Positions 10,593 through 18,853 of a stretch of DNA of 64,000 bases are shown here, one piece after another. The first letter of the stretch is position 1; each line of letters begins with the position of its first letter. The position numbers were made by a program, and so were the translations under genes. The notes under the pieces were generated by a model. That model made no database searches. It worked only from the letters and a program-made list of their open reading frames with translations, and was not told the origin of the DNA. The DNA is from Pedobacter sp. BMA (GTDB lineage Bacteria; Bacteroidota; Bacteroidia; Sphingobacteriales; Sphingobacteriaceae), in contig NZ_LECU01000006.1 in the NCBI RefSeq assembly GCF_001027745.1, forward strand, positions 682,001 to 746,000. Reading direction: 5' to 3'.

Positions 10593-11324
10593 ATGGAAAG
10601 AAAAAATTTCATCAGAAGTTTGATGATTGGAGCAGTCTCCACTCCGGTAATCATAGAAGCCTGCAAAAAGAGCAGCATTAGTGACGACGGTACAACATCG
10701 GGATCAGGCAGTGCAGGTACAACGGCAAGTACAAATGGTACCTGTACAGTTGCACCAACAGAAACAGAAGGGCCTTTCCCTACAAAGAGCCCAGCATCTT
10801 ATGTACGCAGCGATATCACCGATGGACGCACAGGCTATAAGTTAACAGCTAAAATTACCATTGGTAACCTCAATAATAGTTGTGCAGCCTTAGCCGGTGC
10901 AATTGTAGATATCTGGCATTGTGATGCAGAAGGTAATTATTCAGAATATGGCGGTACCAGTATGCAATCCACCAACTATCAGTCTGTTCACTTTCTGCGT
11001 GGGCGCCAAACTACCGATTCAAATGGTCTGGTAACTTTTACATCTATTTTCCCCGGCTGGTACAGCGGGCGCGCAACACATATACATGTGCATGTTTACA
11101 ATGCAGCAGGTACGTCATTAAATGTTACCCAAATCGCCTTTCCTGAAGGATCGGGTACCTCGCTTGCATTGGTAAACGGATATTCCAAAGGATTAACCGG
11201 TTATACTTACAACAATGCCGACAATATATTTAGTGACGATAAAACAGGAGTACAGATTGCTGCAGTTACAGGTACGCTTGCTGCAGGTTTCGATCTTACT
11301 TTTAAGCTAAACGTAAAAGCGTAA
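10593..11324 (+). CDS. Intradiol ring-cleavage dioxygenase-like protein, probable exported lipoprotein
   Basis: 243 residues. The C-terminal two thirds match the intradiol dioxygenase fold of catechol and protocatechuate dioxygenases. Visible pieces are TEGPFPTKSPASYVRSDI (about 57-74), DIWHCDAEGNYSEYGG (about 107-122, first Tyr ligand) and FPGWYSGRATHIHVHVYN (about 152-169, second Tyr, then the HIH pair). All four expected Fe(III) ligands are therefore present. The N-terminus is not that of a cytoplasmic dioxygenase: MERKNFIRSLMIGA resembles a degenerate Tat motif, IIEAC resembles a lipobox, and a Ser/Gly/Thr linker follows. It is likely exported and membrane-anchored. No aromatic-degradation genes are nearby, so the substrate is open. 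Confidence 0.88.
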   Translation: MERKNFIRSLMIGAVSTPVIIEACKKSSISDDGTTSGSGSAGTTASTNGTCTVAPTETEGPFPTKSPASYVRSDITDGRTGYKLTAKITIGNLNNSCAALAGAIVDIWHCDAEGNYSEYGGTSMQSTNYQSVHFLRGRQTTDSNGLVTFTSIFPGWYSGRATHIHVHVYNAAGTSLNVTQIAFPEGSGTSLALVNGYSKGLTGYTYNNADNIFSDDKTGVQIAAVTGTLAAGFDLTFKLNVKA

Positions 11325-11351
11325 TATCCTTATATTTTTTTATTTTCAATC

Positions 11352-11380
11352 AGACGTTAGGATTTCCTGACGTCTTTTTT
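11352..11380 (+). terminator. Rho-independent terminator after the dioxygenase gene
   Basis: Ten-pair stem AGACGTTAGG / CCTGACGTCT (11352-11361 with 11366-11375, one G-T wobble) around ATTT, followed by a run of T. It lies 28 bases past the dioxygenase stop and before the next start at 11392. Confidence 0.85.
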
Positions 11381-11391
11381 AATTTTATGCC

Positions 11392-11898
11392 ATGCCTAAG
11401 AAAATAATTATTCTCTGCTACCGAAAAATAATCGACGACTCGAATGCAAATCCCTGGGACAAATTTGTGCATGAAGACAGTTTTCTGGAATTTAAAATGC
11501 AATCGCAATTGTATAATCAGGAGCTGAAATATAATACCTTCGCCGAGTTATTAATCAATGTACCAGGAGCAGATAAGCTTCATTTTCTGGTAAGTGCAGC
11601 GGTTACAGGATATCTGCGTCAGTTAAATGGTATTATCCCCGATGTACTCGATAATTTAGGCAGGCGGTTTCTAACCTTCGAAAATTTCAAATTTGAGATT
11701 ATTAACTCTGATATTAATGATATTGAAAGGCATAAAATCGCCATTAACTTTTTTTCGAAACCAATGGTTTGGCATGATACTGTCGACAATCAGTTGCTTG
11801 TTTCTCTGGAACAAACCATGGAAGGCGAAGAGATTTTTACCAATCTTTTCCAGCTGCAGCCATTTATCAGCATTCATTCAATTAAAGACTTAAGTTAA
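11392..11898 (+). CDS. Conserved protein of unknown function, in operon with pirin-like gene
   Basis: 168 residues, no signal peptide or membrane segment, so cytoplasmic. The start MPKKIIILCYRK has a short hydrophobic strand like the first strand of an alpha/beta fold. The rest is mixed helix and strand with no catalytic motif I can name. It is followed after 4 bases by the pirin-like gene, so the two are almost certainly co-translated and may act together. Function unknown. Confidence 0.72.
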   Translation: MPKKIIILCYRKIIDDSNANPWDKFVHEDSFLEFKMQSQLYNQELKYNTFAELLINVPGADKLHFLVSAAVTGYLRQLNGIIPDVLDNLGRRFLTFENFKFEIINSDINDIERHKIAINFFSKPMVWHDTVDNQLLVSLEQTMEGEEIFTNLFQLQPFISIHSIKDLS

Positions 11899-11902
11899 AT
11901 TT

Positions 11903-12589
11903 ATGGCACTTATACCTGGCCAGATCTTTTTGGCCGATCAGCGCGGATTTGCTGAAACCGCTATATTAAGAAGATACAGCACTTTCAATTTTGAAAAGTA
12001 TTATAATGAACACAGAGCGCCATATGGGGATTTATTTCTATGCAATGACGAATCTATAGCGGGAGGAAAGCTCAATTTCTTCCTGTCAAAACAAGACGCT
12101 TACCAGATTTTCTTTCCGGTAACCGGAGGAATCGACATTGTGCAAGGTGGAAACGAGTTTTCAGTAGACACCGGCCAAGTACAGGTCCTTAATTCAGGCA
12201 AGGGTGAAGTATTGGAGATTAGTAATCCCTATGCTAACGACGTGGTCAACTATATACAACTCGGCATAAACACTGATATGTTCTTGCTGCGTGCCCGTGA
12301 TATGCTGTTTAATTTTGATTTTGAAAAAAAACCGAACCAGCTGATCCCGTTGATATCGCATTTTAAACTTCCCTTTAAGCTTAGTGCAGGTATTTTTGCA
12401 GGACGTAAGGAAGCCATCTATAGCATGCAAAATAATCAAAGTAAATTCTTTTGTATCGTTATCGATGGTGCATTTGAAATTGAAGGCAGACTCCTGCATG
12501 CCAGAGATAGTTTATCGCTTTGGGATACCGAACAGGTAGAACTGGAAGCCCTCAGCAATAACGCTATCATATTAATTTTAGAGTTTTGA
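11903..12589 (+). CDS. Pirin-like bicupin protein
   Basis: 228 residues with two cupin-like halves. The N-terminal half (ADQRGFAETAILRRYSTFNF) resembles the opening of pirin/YhaK proteins but has drifted from the usual metal-binding HPH motif. The C-terminal half (FCIVIDGAFEIEGRLLHARD, then SLWDTEQVELEALSNNAI) matches the C-terminal cupin of quercetinase-like pirins closely. Pirins are iron-binding redox or quercetinase-type proteins. With the canonical N-terminal ligands missing, this copy may be structural or regulatory. It lies 4 bases after the unknown gene before it. Confidence 0.75.
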   Translation: MALIPGQIFLADQRGFAETAILRRYSTFNFEKYYNEHRAPYGDLFLCNDESIAGGKLNFFLSKQDAYQIFFPVTGGIDIVQGGNEFSVDTGQVQVLNSGKGEVLEISNPYANDVVNYIQLGINTDMFLLRARDMLFNFDFEKKPNQLIPLISHFKLPFKLSAGIFAGRKEAIYSMQNNQSKFFCIVIDGAFEIEGRLLHARDSLSLWDTEQVELEALSNNAIILILEF

Positions 12590-12645
12590 TGGATTTGCTA
12601 TCTGTAAATAAACAAGTTTAAATTCATCATTACTCTGATATTTTG

Positions 12646-13599
12646 TTATTTAAATACAATCTCAGTTGCTCCGTAACCAAACTTTTCTTTTTGTGCATCC
12701 ATATAAGTTTTGATATGTGGATTCATGCTGATCAGTTTATGGATTTTGTTCCGTAAAGTTCCGTTGCCTGTTCCATGGATGAAAATAATTTTATCGAAAT
12801 GATGGACAATCGCTGCATCCAGTGCATTTTGAAAATGATTAAGCTGAATCTGTAATATCTCGTCTGTCTCCAGAAAATGGTGGTCATCGCGAAGTGTTTC
12901 AATATGCAGGTCGATTTCTTTCGCAGGGATATCTACGGTTTTCTTTTCGGCAGGTGATTTATAAAAACTTTCTTTCAATTTTTGCGGGTCGATGGTGACC
13001 TGCGCAATATCGTCCAGGCGAATAAGCCAGCCCTTATTTTTTAGGTATGGTAGTTCTTTTTGCTCAGTAGAGAAATCTTTGGCCCTGAACTTTTTGTGTA
13101 TCACGAGTGGATCAGCAGGTTTGATGTCATTTTTGCTAAAAACCAGCATCTGAAAAATAAATTCTGGCCAAAGGTCTAAATCAGCCAGCGAAGCTGAATG
13201 TATTAAAGTAGCCTGACCAGTTTGAACTATGCCATGGTACAGTCCGGCATATTTAGCTTTTTTTTCGCTGGTCAGGCTTGCCAGCAGCACCATGGGCAGC
13301 TGGTTTACCAAATGAAAATGCACTACATTTCCCGCTTTGTTATCGGTAGCTACAGCAACGTAGATTCCGTTTTCGAATTTGTGGATGGATGGTGCATTTA
13401 CCTGAACTGGCTTCGGTGTATCCTGGTCTGTTGCAGTTTCGCCGAAGCCATGAACTGAGGTTAGATTGCTAATCGCAACCGGAATTTCAAAACCATCTTC
13501 ATCGGTTACACCAAGTGTTTGTGCATCAATAATTCTGGTAACATAACCTTCTCGTTTTTCATCAACAAAACGGACAAAATCTCCAAGTTTGAATTTCAT
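12646..13599 (-). CDS. DUF2027 / Smr-domain protein
   Basis: 317 residues. The N-terminus (KLGDFVRFVDEKREGYVTRI) is the small beta-barrel start of DUF2027 proteins. The C-terminal 85 residues are an Smr domain: DLHIETL, then the signature HGTGNGTLRNKIH and the ending GYGATEIVFK. Smr domains are nucleases or nucleic-acid binders in MutS2-related proteins and in ribosome rescue by mRNA cleavage. No MutS2 ATPase is attached. It follows rsgA on the same strand after 41 bases, so a translation-linked role is plausible but is inference. Confidence 0.88.
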   Translation of the reverse strand: MKFKLGDFVRFVDEKREGYVTRIIDAQTLGVTDEDGFEIPVAISNLTSVHGFGETATDQDTPKPVQVNAPSIHKFENGIYVAVATDNKAGNVVHFHLVNQLPMVLLASLTSEKKAKYAGLYHGIVQTGQATLIHSASLADLDLWPEFIFQMLVFSKNDIKPADPLVIHKKFRAKDFSTEQKELPYLKNKGWLIRLDDIAQVTIDPQKLKESFYKSPAEKKTVDIPAKEIDLHIETLRDDHHFLETDEILQIQLNHFQNALDAAIVHHFDKIIFIHGTGNGTLRNKIHKLISMNPHIKTYMDAQKEKFGYGATEIVFK

Positions 13600-13640
13600 A
13601 TTTAATTTTTAACCAAGGGTAAAATGCAAAAGCTTTCTGC

Positions 13641-14561
13641 TTAATGTCTGGTATCGTTGTTATGGTAAATACTGAGGTAACTGTCGTACCTGGAACCGGC
13701 AATTTCGCCCGCTTCAACAGCTTCCATCACCGCGCATCCGGGTTCATTAATGTGCCGGCAGTTATTAAAGCGGCAATCGTGTGATGTTTTAAATATTTCG
13801 GGAAAGAAATGTCCGAGTTCTTCTTTTTCAATGTCTATAATGCCCAATTCCCTTATGCCTGGCGTGTCTACAATAAAGCCACCCTGCGGTAGTTCAAACA
13901 TTTCTGCAAAGGTGGTGGTATGCTGTCCTTTATCACTCCAGTCAGATACTTCACCTGTCCGCAAATCGCGGTCGGGTAGAAGAGCATTGATAAGACTCGA
14001 TTTTCCCACTCCCGAGTGGCCTGATATCAAGGTGATTTTATCTGTAATCAATTCCTGAATTATCGGAATATTGATGCCCTTAAGTGCTGATACTTCATAA
14101 CATGGATAACCAATGTTTTCGTAGATATCTTTAAATTCCTGAAGAATTTCCAATCCCTCTTTACTAAATAAATCCAGTTTGTTAAAAACAAGAACTGCAG
14201 GTACATCATAGGCTTCTGCAGTCACCAGAAATCTATCAATAAATCCCAATGAAGTTCTGGGGGAGGCAAGTGTAACCAGCAGGATTGCCATATCCAGATT
14301 TGCGGCCAGGATCTGGGCTTGTTTACTTAAATTGATGGATTTTCGGATAATGTAGTTTTTCCGTTGCAGCAGTTCGTTGATTAAGCCCTGATTACTGTCT
14401 CTTTCCAGCTCAAACTTTACCCGGTCGCCAACGGCAATGGGGTTTGTGGTTTTAATTCCTTTAATTCTGAATTTCCCTACAATACGGCAATCATAGCGTT
14501 CGCCATCATCAGCCAGAACACTGTACCAACTTCCTGTAGATTTTATAACTAAGCCCTGCAT
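13641..14561 (-). CDS. rsgA: Ribosome small-subunit GTPase RsgA
   Basis: 306 residues, standard length. It has an OB fold at about 1-75, then a circularly permuted GTPase. The order is G4 NKLDLF (about 125), G1 GHSGVGKSSLINAL (about 180) and G3 DTPGIREL (about 232). A C-terminal zinc knuckle follows with Cys/His ligands in CRFNNCRHINEPGC (about 262-275). RsgA checks late 30S maturation and releases RbfA. A Bacteroidota-type promoter lies directly upstream (14570-14598). The Smr gene is downstream in the same direction. Confidence 0.98.
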   Translation of the reverse strand: MQGLVIKSTGSWYSVLADDGERYDCRIVGKFRIKGIKTTNPIAVGDRVKFELERDSNQGLINELLQRKNYIIRKSINLSKQAQILAANLDMAILLVTLASPRTSLGFIDRFLVTAEAYDVPAVLVFNKLDLFSKEGLEILQEFKDIYENIGYPCYEVSALKGINIPIIQELITDKITLISGHSGVGKSSLINALLPDRDLRTGEVSDWSDKGQHTTTFAEMFELPQGGFIVDTPGIRELGIIDIEKEELGHFFPEIFKTSHDCRFNNCRHINEPGCAVMEAVEAGEIAGSRYDSYLSIYHNNDTRH

Positions 14562-14569
14562 ATGTTGAA

Positions 14570-14598
14570 CAAAGGTATGAAAACGATGGAAGATGCAA
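14570..14598 (-). promoter_or_regulatory. Promoter of rsgA (TTG-N18-TACCTTTG)
   Basis: On the minus strand TTG at 14598-14596 is followed after 18 bases by TACCTTTG at 14577-14570, a perfect match to the -7 consensus TAnnTTTG. The leader would be only a few bases long, which is common in this lineage. Confidence 0.6.
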
Positions 14599-14616
14599 GC
14601 GGAATCCGTTTACTTA

Positions 14617-15948
14617 TTACTCAATGCCATATCGCTCCATCTTAGCATATAACGTCTTCCGGTCGATATTCAACATTTTTGCTGCTTTGGATTTATTATA
14701 TTTTGCCTTGATCAATGCTTCTGCAATGAGCGCTTTCTCATTTACTTCATTCAAAGCCTTCAAATCAGATGGACTTCCAGGCATAGTTTGCTGGTTAACT
14801 GCAATAGTCATTTCATCAGGAAGTGCGCTAAGCTGCGCAACATCTCCTGGTGTCAATAATACCATCCGTTTGATTACATTACTCAGCTCACGAAGGTTAC
14901 CAGGCCAGTCGTAGTTTAATAATAGCGATTTGGCTTCGGCCGATATGCTTTTTACATTACGATCCAGATCACGGTTGGATAAACGGATAAAGTGGTTGAT
15001 GAAGAGTTCCAGATCACTCCCTCTTTCCCTTAAAGCCGGAAGTTGAATTTTAAACTCGTTTAGGCGATGATATAAATCTTCTCTGAACTCGCCGCCAGAT
15101 ATACTGTTAATTAAGTCATCATTTGTAGCGGTTACTATCCTCACATCAACTGATACCTGTTTGGTACTCCCCAATGGCTGTATTACCCTTTCCTGTAAAG
15201 CGCGCAACAATTTTATCTGTACTTCATAACTCAGGTTTCCAACTTCATCTAAAAATAAAGTTCCACCATTGGCTGCTTCAAACTGACCTTTTTTATCGTT
15301 CAACGCGCCCGTAAATGCGCCCTTCATATGGCCGAACAGTTCACTGGCTGCCAGATCTTTCGATAATGCGCCACAATCAATGGCTACGAAAGGTTTGTCG
15401 GCCCTCTTACTCTGCTGATGCAATGTTCTTGCTGCAAATTCTTTGCCCGTACCACTTTCTCCCTGAATAATAACCGACATGTCTGTTGGGGCTACCAATG
15501 CAATGTGCTCATACAGGCGGTCGGCAATTGCGCTTTTACCCTTAATAAAATCCTCATCAGCATTGTCAGGTGTTATCGTTTTGTGATCCTTCTTATTTAA
15601 AGAATCTTTAATAACCATTAAAAGTTCATCGGGATTAACCGGCTTGGTGATGTAGTCGAATGCGCCCATTTGCATGGATTTTACAGCTGTCCGAACATCG
15701 TTGAAGCTGGTCATAATGATAATCGGTACACTCAAACCCAAGTTCCGGGTATGTGTAATCACCTCAAATCCAATTCCATCGGGCAAGCGATAATCGATCA
15801 GGCACAAATCAAATTCCTGATTTTCAATTAATTTAGCACATTGCTTAATGCTGGTTACAAGAGAAATCTCGTGGCCATTTTTAGTTAAAAAACCGTCAAG
15901 TAACTGCGCAAAAGTTGTATCGTCTTCTAAAATCAGGATTCTCGCCAT
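14617..15948 (-). CDS. NtrC-family sigma-54-dependent response regulator
   Basis: 443 residues. Receiver domain at 1-120 with phospho-acceptor Asp in DYRLPDG (about 52). The AAA+ sigma-54 activator domain is at about 140-375 with Walker A GESGTGKE, the sigma-54 contact loop GAFTGA and Walker B GGTLFLDEVGNL. A Fis-type helix-turn-helix is at about 400-443 (NKSKAAKMLNIDRKTLYAKM). Once phosphorylated it should open sigma-54 promoters. No histidine kinase is next to it, so the partner is unknown. It lies upstream of rsgA on the same strand with a 55-base gap that holds a separate rsgA promoter. Confidence 0.96.
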   Translation of the reverse strand: MARILILEDDTTFAQLLDGFLTKNGHEISLVTSIKQCAKLIENQEFDLCLIDYRLPDGIGFEVITHTRNLGLSVPIIIMTSFNDVRTAVKSMQMGAFDYITKPVNPDELLMVIKDSLNKKDHKTITPDNADEDFIKGKSAIADRLYEHIALVAPTDMSVIIQGESGTGKEFAARTLHQQSKRADKPFVAIDCGALSKDLAASELFGHMKGAFTGALNDKKGQFEAANGGTLFLDEVGNLSYEVQIKLLRALQERVIQPLGSTKQVSVDVRIVTATNDDLINSISGGEFREDLYHRLNEFKIQLPALRERGSDLELFINHFIRLSNRDLDRNVKSISAEAKSLLLNYDWPGNLRELSNVIKRMVLLTPGDVAQLSALPDEMTIAVNQQTMPGSPSDLKALNEVNEKALIAEALIKAKYNKSKAAKMLNIDRKTLYAKMERYGIE

Positions 15949-15957
15949 ACAACAAAA

Positions 15958-15992
15958 ATAAGAAAAGCCAGTTAAAAACCGGCTTTTCTTAT
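15958..15992 (-). terminator. Rho-independent terminator after the first PepSY-like gene
   Basis: Twelve-bp stem (15958-15969 with 15981-15992) built on AAGAAAAGCC / GGCTTTTCTT, with a T-rich tail on the minus strand. It ends transcripts of the gene at 16017-16331 and lies directly ahead of the NtrC-type gene. Confidence 0.8.
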
Positions 15993-16016
15993 ACTAGGTA
16001 GATGTAATATTTGGGG

Positions 16017-16331
16017 TTATTGTACGGGCTTACCGTCTTTATCAATTTTCACTGATCCTGTTTCTGCTTCTTTTTTAACATTAATCAGGTAGTATTCTTT
16101 TGTACCTTCTTTCACTGACCATGCTTCAGTTGCCGTCCAGCCTTTATATGCATCAGATTTTAATGCGGTTGTAACTGGTTCTGGTAACTCCTCCAGTTTA
16201 ACCGGAGTTTTTACTGCACTATCCTGAACTGCAACGATTGCAGCATTTTTAATTGTATTTACTTCACTCGCCTGTACTGCTGAGAATCCTGCAATAGCTA
16301 AGAACGCAGCTGATAATATGAACTTTTTCAT
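16017..16331 (-). CDS. Small secreted PepSY-like protein, copy 1
   Basis: 104 residues with a signal peptide cleaved around VQASE. The mature part contains LPEPVTTALKSDAYKGWTAT and ends VKIDKDGKPVQ. The layout (LPxxV...GW...E....YY..., terminal DKDGKPV) is that of the PepSY-like / beta-lactamase-inhibitor-like small periplasmic fold common in Bacteroidota. Function is not established. It is a tandem duplicate of the gene at 16449-16763. The two proteins are identical from residue 30 to the end although their DNA differs at many third positions. Confidence 0.85.
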   Translation of the reverse strand: MKKFILSAAFLAIAGFSAVQASEVNTIKNAAIVAVQDSAVKTPVKLEELPEPVTTALKSDAYKGWTATEAWSVKEGTKEYYLINVKKEAETGSVKIDKDGKPVQ

Positions 16332-16389
16332 CGTCTTATTATTTAAATGTTATGAAATTGTGGTTAGCAATTTCGTGATTATGATTTAA

Positions 16390-16417
16390 TGATGCGTGGC
16401 CTGTTGGCCACGCATCA
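16390..16417 (-). terminator. Perfect hairpin between the two PepSY-like genes, probable terminator or processing site
   Basis: Perfect 12-bp stem TGATGCGTGGCC / GGCCACGCATCA around the tetraloop TGTT, 32 bases past the stop of copy 2 on the minus strand. No strong T-run follows, so it may partly terminate or stabilise the 3' end rather than fully stop transcription into copy 1. Confidence 0.6.
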
Positions 16418-16448
16418 GGTTGATTATGCCTTGGTTAAGGGCAGTTTA

Positions 16449-16763
16449 TTATTGAACTGGTTTACCGTCTTTATCGATTTTTACTGAGCCAGTTTCTGCT
16501 TCTTTTTTCACGTTGATTAAATAGTACTCTTTAGTACCTTCTTTAACCGACCACGCTTCAGTTGCCGTCCAGCCTTTATATGCGTCAGATTTTAATGCTG
16601 TAGTTACAGGCTCTGGCAATTCTTCCAGTTTAACCGGAGTTTTTACTGCGCTATCTTGAACTGCAACAATTGCAGCTGATTTTAAATCTTTTACTTCACT
16701 TGCCTGAACTGCTGAGAAACCTGCGAAAGCTAAAAATGTAGCTGATAAAATGAACTTTTTCAT
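16449..16763 (-). CDS. Small secreted PepSY-like protein, copy 2
   Basis: 104 residues with a signal peptide (MKKFILSATFLAFAGFSAVQ). It differs from copy 1 only at residues 9, 13, 25-27 and 29, all in the leader and first residues of the mature protein. Residues 30-104 are identical. I count about 29 codons with synonymous differences in that identical part, so the duplication is not recent and the mature protein is under strong constraint. It is transcribed first, with copy 1 118 bases downstream beyond a stable hairpin. Confidence 0.85.
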   Translation of the reverse strand: MKKFILSATFLAFAGFSAVQASEVKDLKSAAIVAVQDSAVKTPVKLEELPEPVTTALKSDAYKGWTATEAWSVKEGTKEYYLINVKKEAETGSVKIDKDGKPVQ

Positions 16764-16967
16764 AGTATATAACTTTTAAAATTTAATGTGTGTAACAATA
16801 CTTGCTAATGTTTCATAATGGTGCCAAAGCAACACGATTGCGTAAATTGCTAATTATGAGTATTTTATTTGTGTGCCACAAAATATGGGTTGTGGAGATT
16901 CTCCACAGGTTGGGGTGAAGGGCTACATAACGCTACCATTTTCATTGCTTTTTTTATCAAATTATTT

Positions 16968-16996
16968 TTTGAAAAGAAATATTTTTTCTATCATTG
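16968..16996 (+). promoter_or_regulatory. Likely promoter of the tRNA-Thr gene
   Basis: TTTG at 16968-16971 and TATCATTG at 16989-16996 (one mismatch to TAnnTTTG), 17 bases apart. The predicted start would be about 8 bases before the mature tRNA 5' end. Confidence 0.45.
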
Positions 16997-17010
16997 CAGC
17001 CCGATTAAAA

Positions 17011-17083
<73 letters not shown>

Positions 17084-17196
17084 CTTTTTCATCTTTAGTC
17101 CAGCCGGACATTCAATCTAATTCATTTTAGCATCATATTAAGCAGGCTTAAAAAGAATAATTTTTTTGCAACCTCATATTCCGCTTAATTTGCAAT

Positions 17197-18363
17197 ATGG
17201 TAAAATACTTTTCTGCCGACTGGGTGTTCCCCGTAAATCAATCACCTATACGGAATGGGGTCGTTGCTGTTGATTCTGAAGGGAGAATAATCCAATTATT
17301 AACGCTAAAAAATGCAGAGTCGCTCGGTTTATCAGTTTTAAGGCATGCCGGTGCAATAGTGCCGGGCTTTGTGAATACGCACTGTCATCTGGAGTTGTCG
17401 CACATGCTGGGGCGGGTTCCTGAAAATACAGGCCTGGTAGAGTTTGTACAAACCATTATCAAAAGCAGGCAGGCTGACTCTGTGCAAATTCAGAATGCGA
17501 TGTTGCAAGCTGATCAGCAAATGTTCGATAATGGCATTGTAGCCGTTGGAGATATTTCCAATCAACTGATATCGAAAGCAGTCAAGCAGAAAAGCCAGAT
17601 TTACTACCATACTTTTGTGGAAGCCATGGGTTTCAATCCCCAAAGGGCAACCGCCATTATGGAGTATGCTATGGGAATCAAGAATGATTTCGCCCCTCTT
17701 CCGGCTTCGGTTGTTCCACATGCGCCGTATTCTGTGTCTCCGGCGCTCTTTGAGCTCATCAACCTTTGTGCAGAAAAAGAAAATGCTTTTATCAGTATAC
17801 ATAATCAGGAAACTGTAAACGAGAATTTATTCTTCGAATCCAAAACAGGAGGTTTTCTGGGCCTTTACGAATTCTTAGGTTTAGATATTGCCTTTTTTAA
17901 GCCAACCGGGAAAACCTCGTTGCCAAGCTGGCTACCCTATAGCACCAGTCAGAAAACCCTCCTGGTTCACAATACCATGTCCGGAAAAGGCGATGTTGAG
18001 TTTGCTAAACAAAATCACCCTGATTTATATTGGTGTCTTTGCCCGCTGGCCAATCTATACATCGAAAATGCTTTGCCTGATGTTGATCTGCTGATGGCGG
18101 AAGACCTGAAAATTACGCTTGGAACAGATAGTTTAGCGAGCAACCACCAGCTGAACATTTTATCTGAAATGAAGATTTTGCAGGAACGGAAAAATGTAAG
18201 TTTTGAAACACTATTGTCGTGGGCAACGAAAAATGGTGCTGAGTTTTTAGGCCTGCAGGATCAGTTAGGGACTATTGAGGTTGGGAAATCGCCAGGTCTC
18301 AACTTAATTCATTTATCAGAAGATTTCCTGATTGAGCGCGATGAAGTACTTAAACTCATTTAA
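17197..18363 (+). CDS. Amidohydrolase of the TRZ/ATZ deaminase type
   Basis: 388 residues. Metal-site motif NTHCHLELSH at about 61-70 (HxH), a histidine in VVPHAPYSVSP (about 175), another in SIHNQE (about 200), and GTDSLASNHQLN at about 309-320 with the catalytic Asp. This is the binuclear-fold, single-metal deaminase group that includes aminodeoxyfutalosine, guanine and chlorohydrolase-like enzymes. Aminodeoxyfutalosine deaminase of menaquinone synthesis is one plausible identity, but no futalosine-pathway gene lies in the window, so only the family is firm. Cytoplasmic. Confidence 0.9.
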   Translation: MVKYFSADWVFPVNQSPIRNGVVAVDSEGRIIQLLTLKNAESLGLSVLRHAGAIVPGFVNTHCHLELSHMLGRVPENTGLVEFVQTIIKSRQADSVQIQNAMLQADQQMFDNGIVAVGDISNQLISKAVKQKSQIYYHTFVEAMGFNPQRATAIMEYAMGIKNDFAPLPASVVPHAPYSVSPALFELINLCAEKENAFISIHNQETVNENLFFESKTGGFLGLYEFLGLDIAFFKPTGKTSLPSWLPYSTSQKTLLVHNTMSGKGDVEFAKQNHPDLYWCLCPLANLYIENALPDVDLLMAEDLKITLGTDSLASNHQLNILSEMKILQERKNVSFETLLSWATKNGAEFLGLQDQLGTIEVGKSPGLNLIHLSEDFLIERDEVLKLI

Positions 18364-18482
18364 TATACGTTTCCGGGATTGTCGGCTTATTAATTTCCTG
18401 AGGCATTTACCTAACCCCACACAGGGTTATCGTTATAATTTTGATATTTGACAAATGACCTGATGTTATAAAACCTGATTAG

Positions 18483-18490
18483 TAACTTTG
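18483..18490 (+). promoter_or_regulatory. -7 box (TAACTTTG) ahead of the acylphosphatase operon
   Basis: Perfect TAnnTTTG match 43 bases before the acylphosphatase start, in the 169-base gap after the amidohydrolase. No good -33 element is seen at 19-20 bases. It is the natural start of the envelope gene cluster that follows. Confidence 0.45.
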
Positions 18491-18532
18491 TAACATAAAA
18501 TAAAAACTTTCAAAAAAAAAGACACACCCTTA

Positions 18533-18817
18533 ATGAAACACATCAATATTAAAGTTACCGGTAAAGTGCAGGGAGTATTCTTCAGGGCGAGCACAAAGGC
18601 TGTAGCCGATCAAATGGGTATTAAGGGTTTTGTAAAAAATGAAAAGGATGGGTCTGTATATATTGAGGCTGAAGCCGAGCCATTTATTTTAGATGCTTTT
18701 ATCGACTGGTGCAAAGAAGGCCCTGAGAAGTCGGTGGTTGATGGAGTGGAAATAAACGATGACGAGCTTAAAGGCTATCGTAACTTTGAGGTGGTAAAGA
18801 AAAATCTCCTTTGGTAA
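18533..18817 (+). CDS. acyP: Acylphosphatase
   Basis: 94 residues, the family length. The phosphate-binding loop is KVQGVFFRASTKAVAD (about 11-26) with the catalytic Arg in FFR. The catalytic Asn is in GFVKNEKDGSVYIEAE (about 34-49). The enzyme hydrolyses acyl phosphates such as acetyl or carbamoyl phosphate. It heads a run of envelope genes, followed after 36 bases by the flippase. Confidence 0.95.
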   Translation: MKHINIKVTGKVQGVFFRASTKAVADQMGIKGFVKNEKDGSVYIEAEAEPFILDAFIDWCKEGPEKSVVDGVEINDDELKGYRNFEVVKKNLLW

Positions 18818-18853
18818 TCTCAATATTCACCAGCCAAACAATTAAAATCAACA

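Noticed and set aside
10593..11324. Part of an aromatic-degradation operon
   Set aside because: The gene has its own terminator and no ring-hydroxylating, isomerase or lactonase gene is nearby.
17338..17802. 154-residue minus-strand ORF inside the amidohydrolase gene
   Set aside because: Antisense to a clear enzyme with intact motifs, with no protein-like features or promoter of its own.
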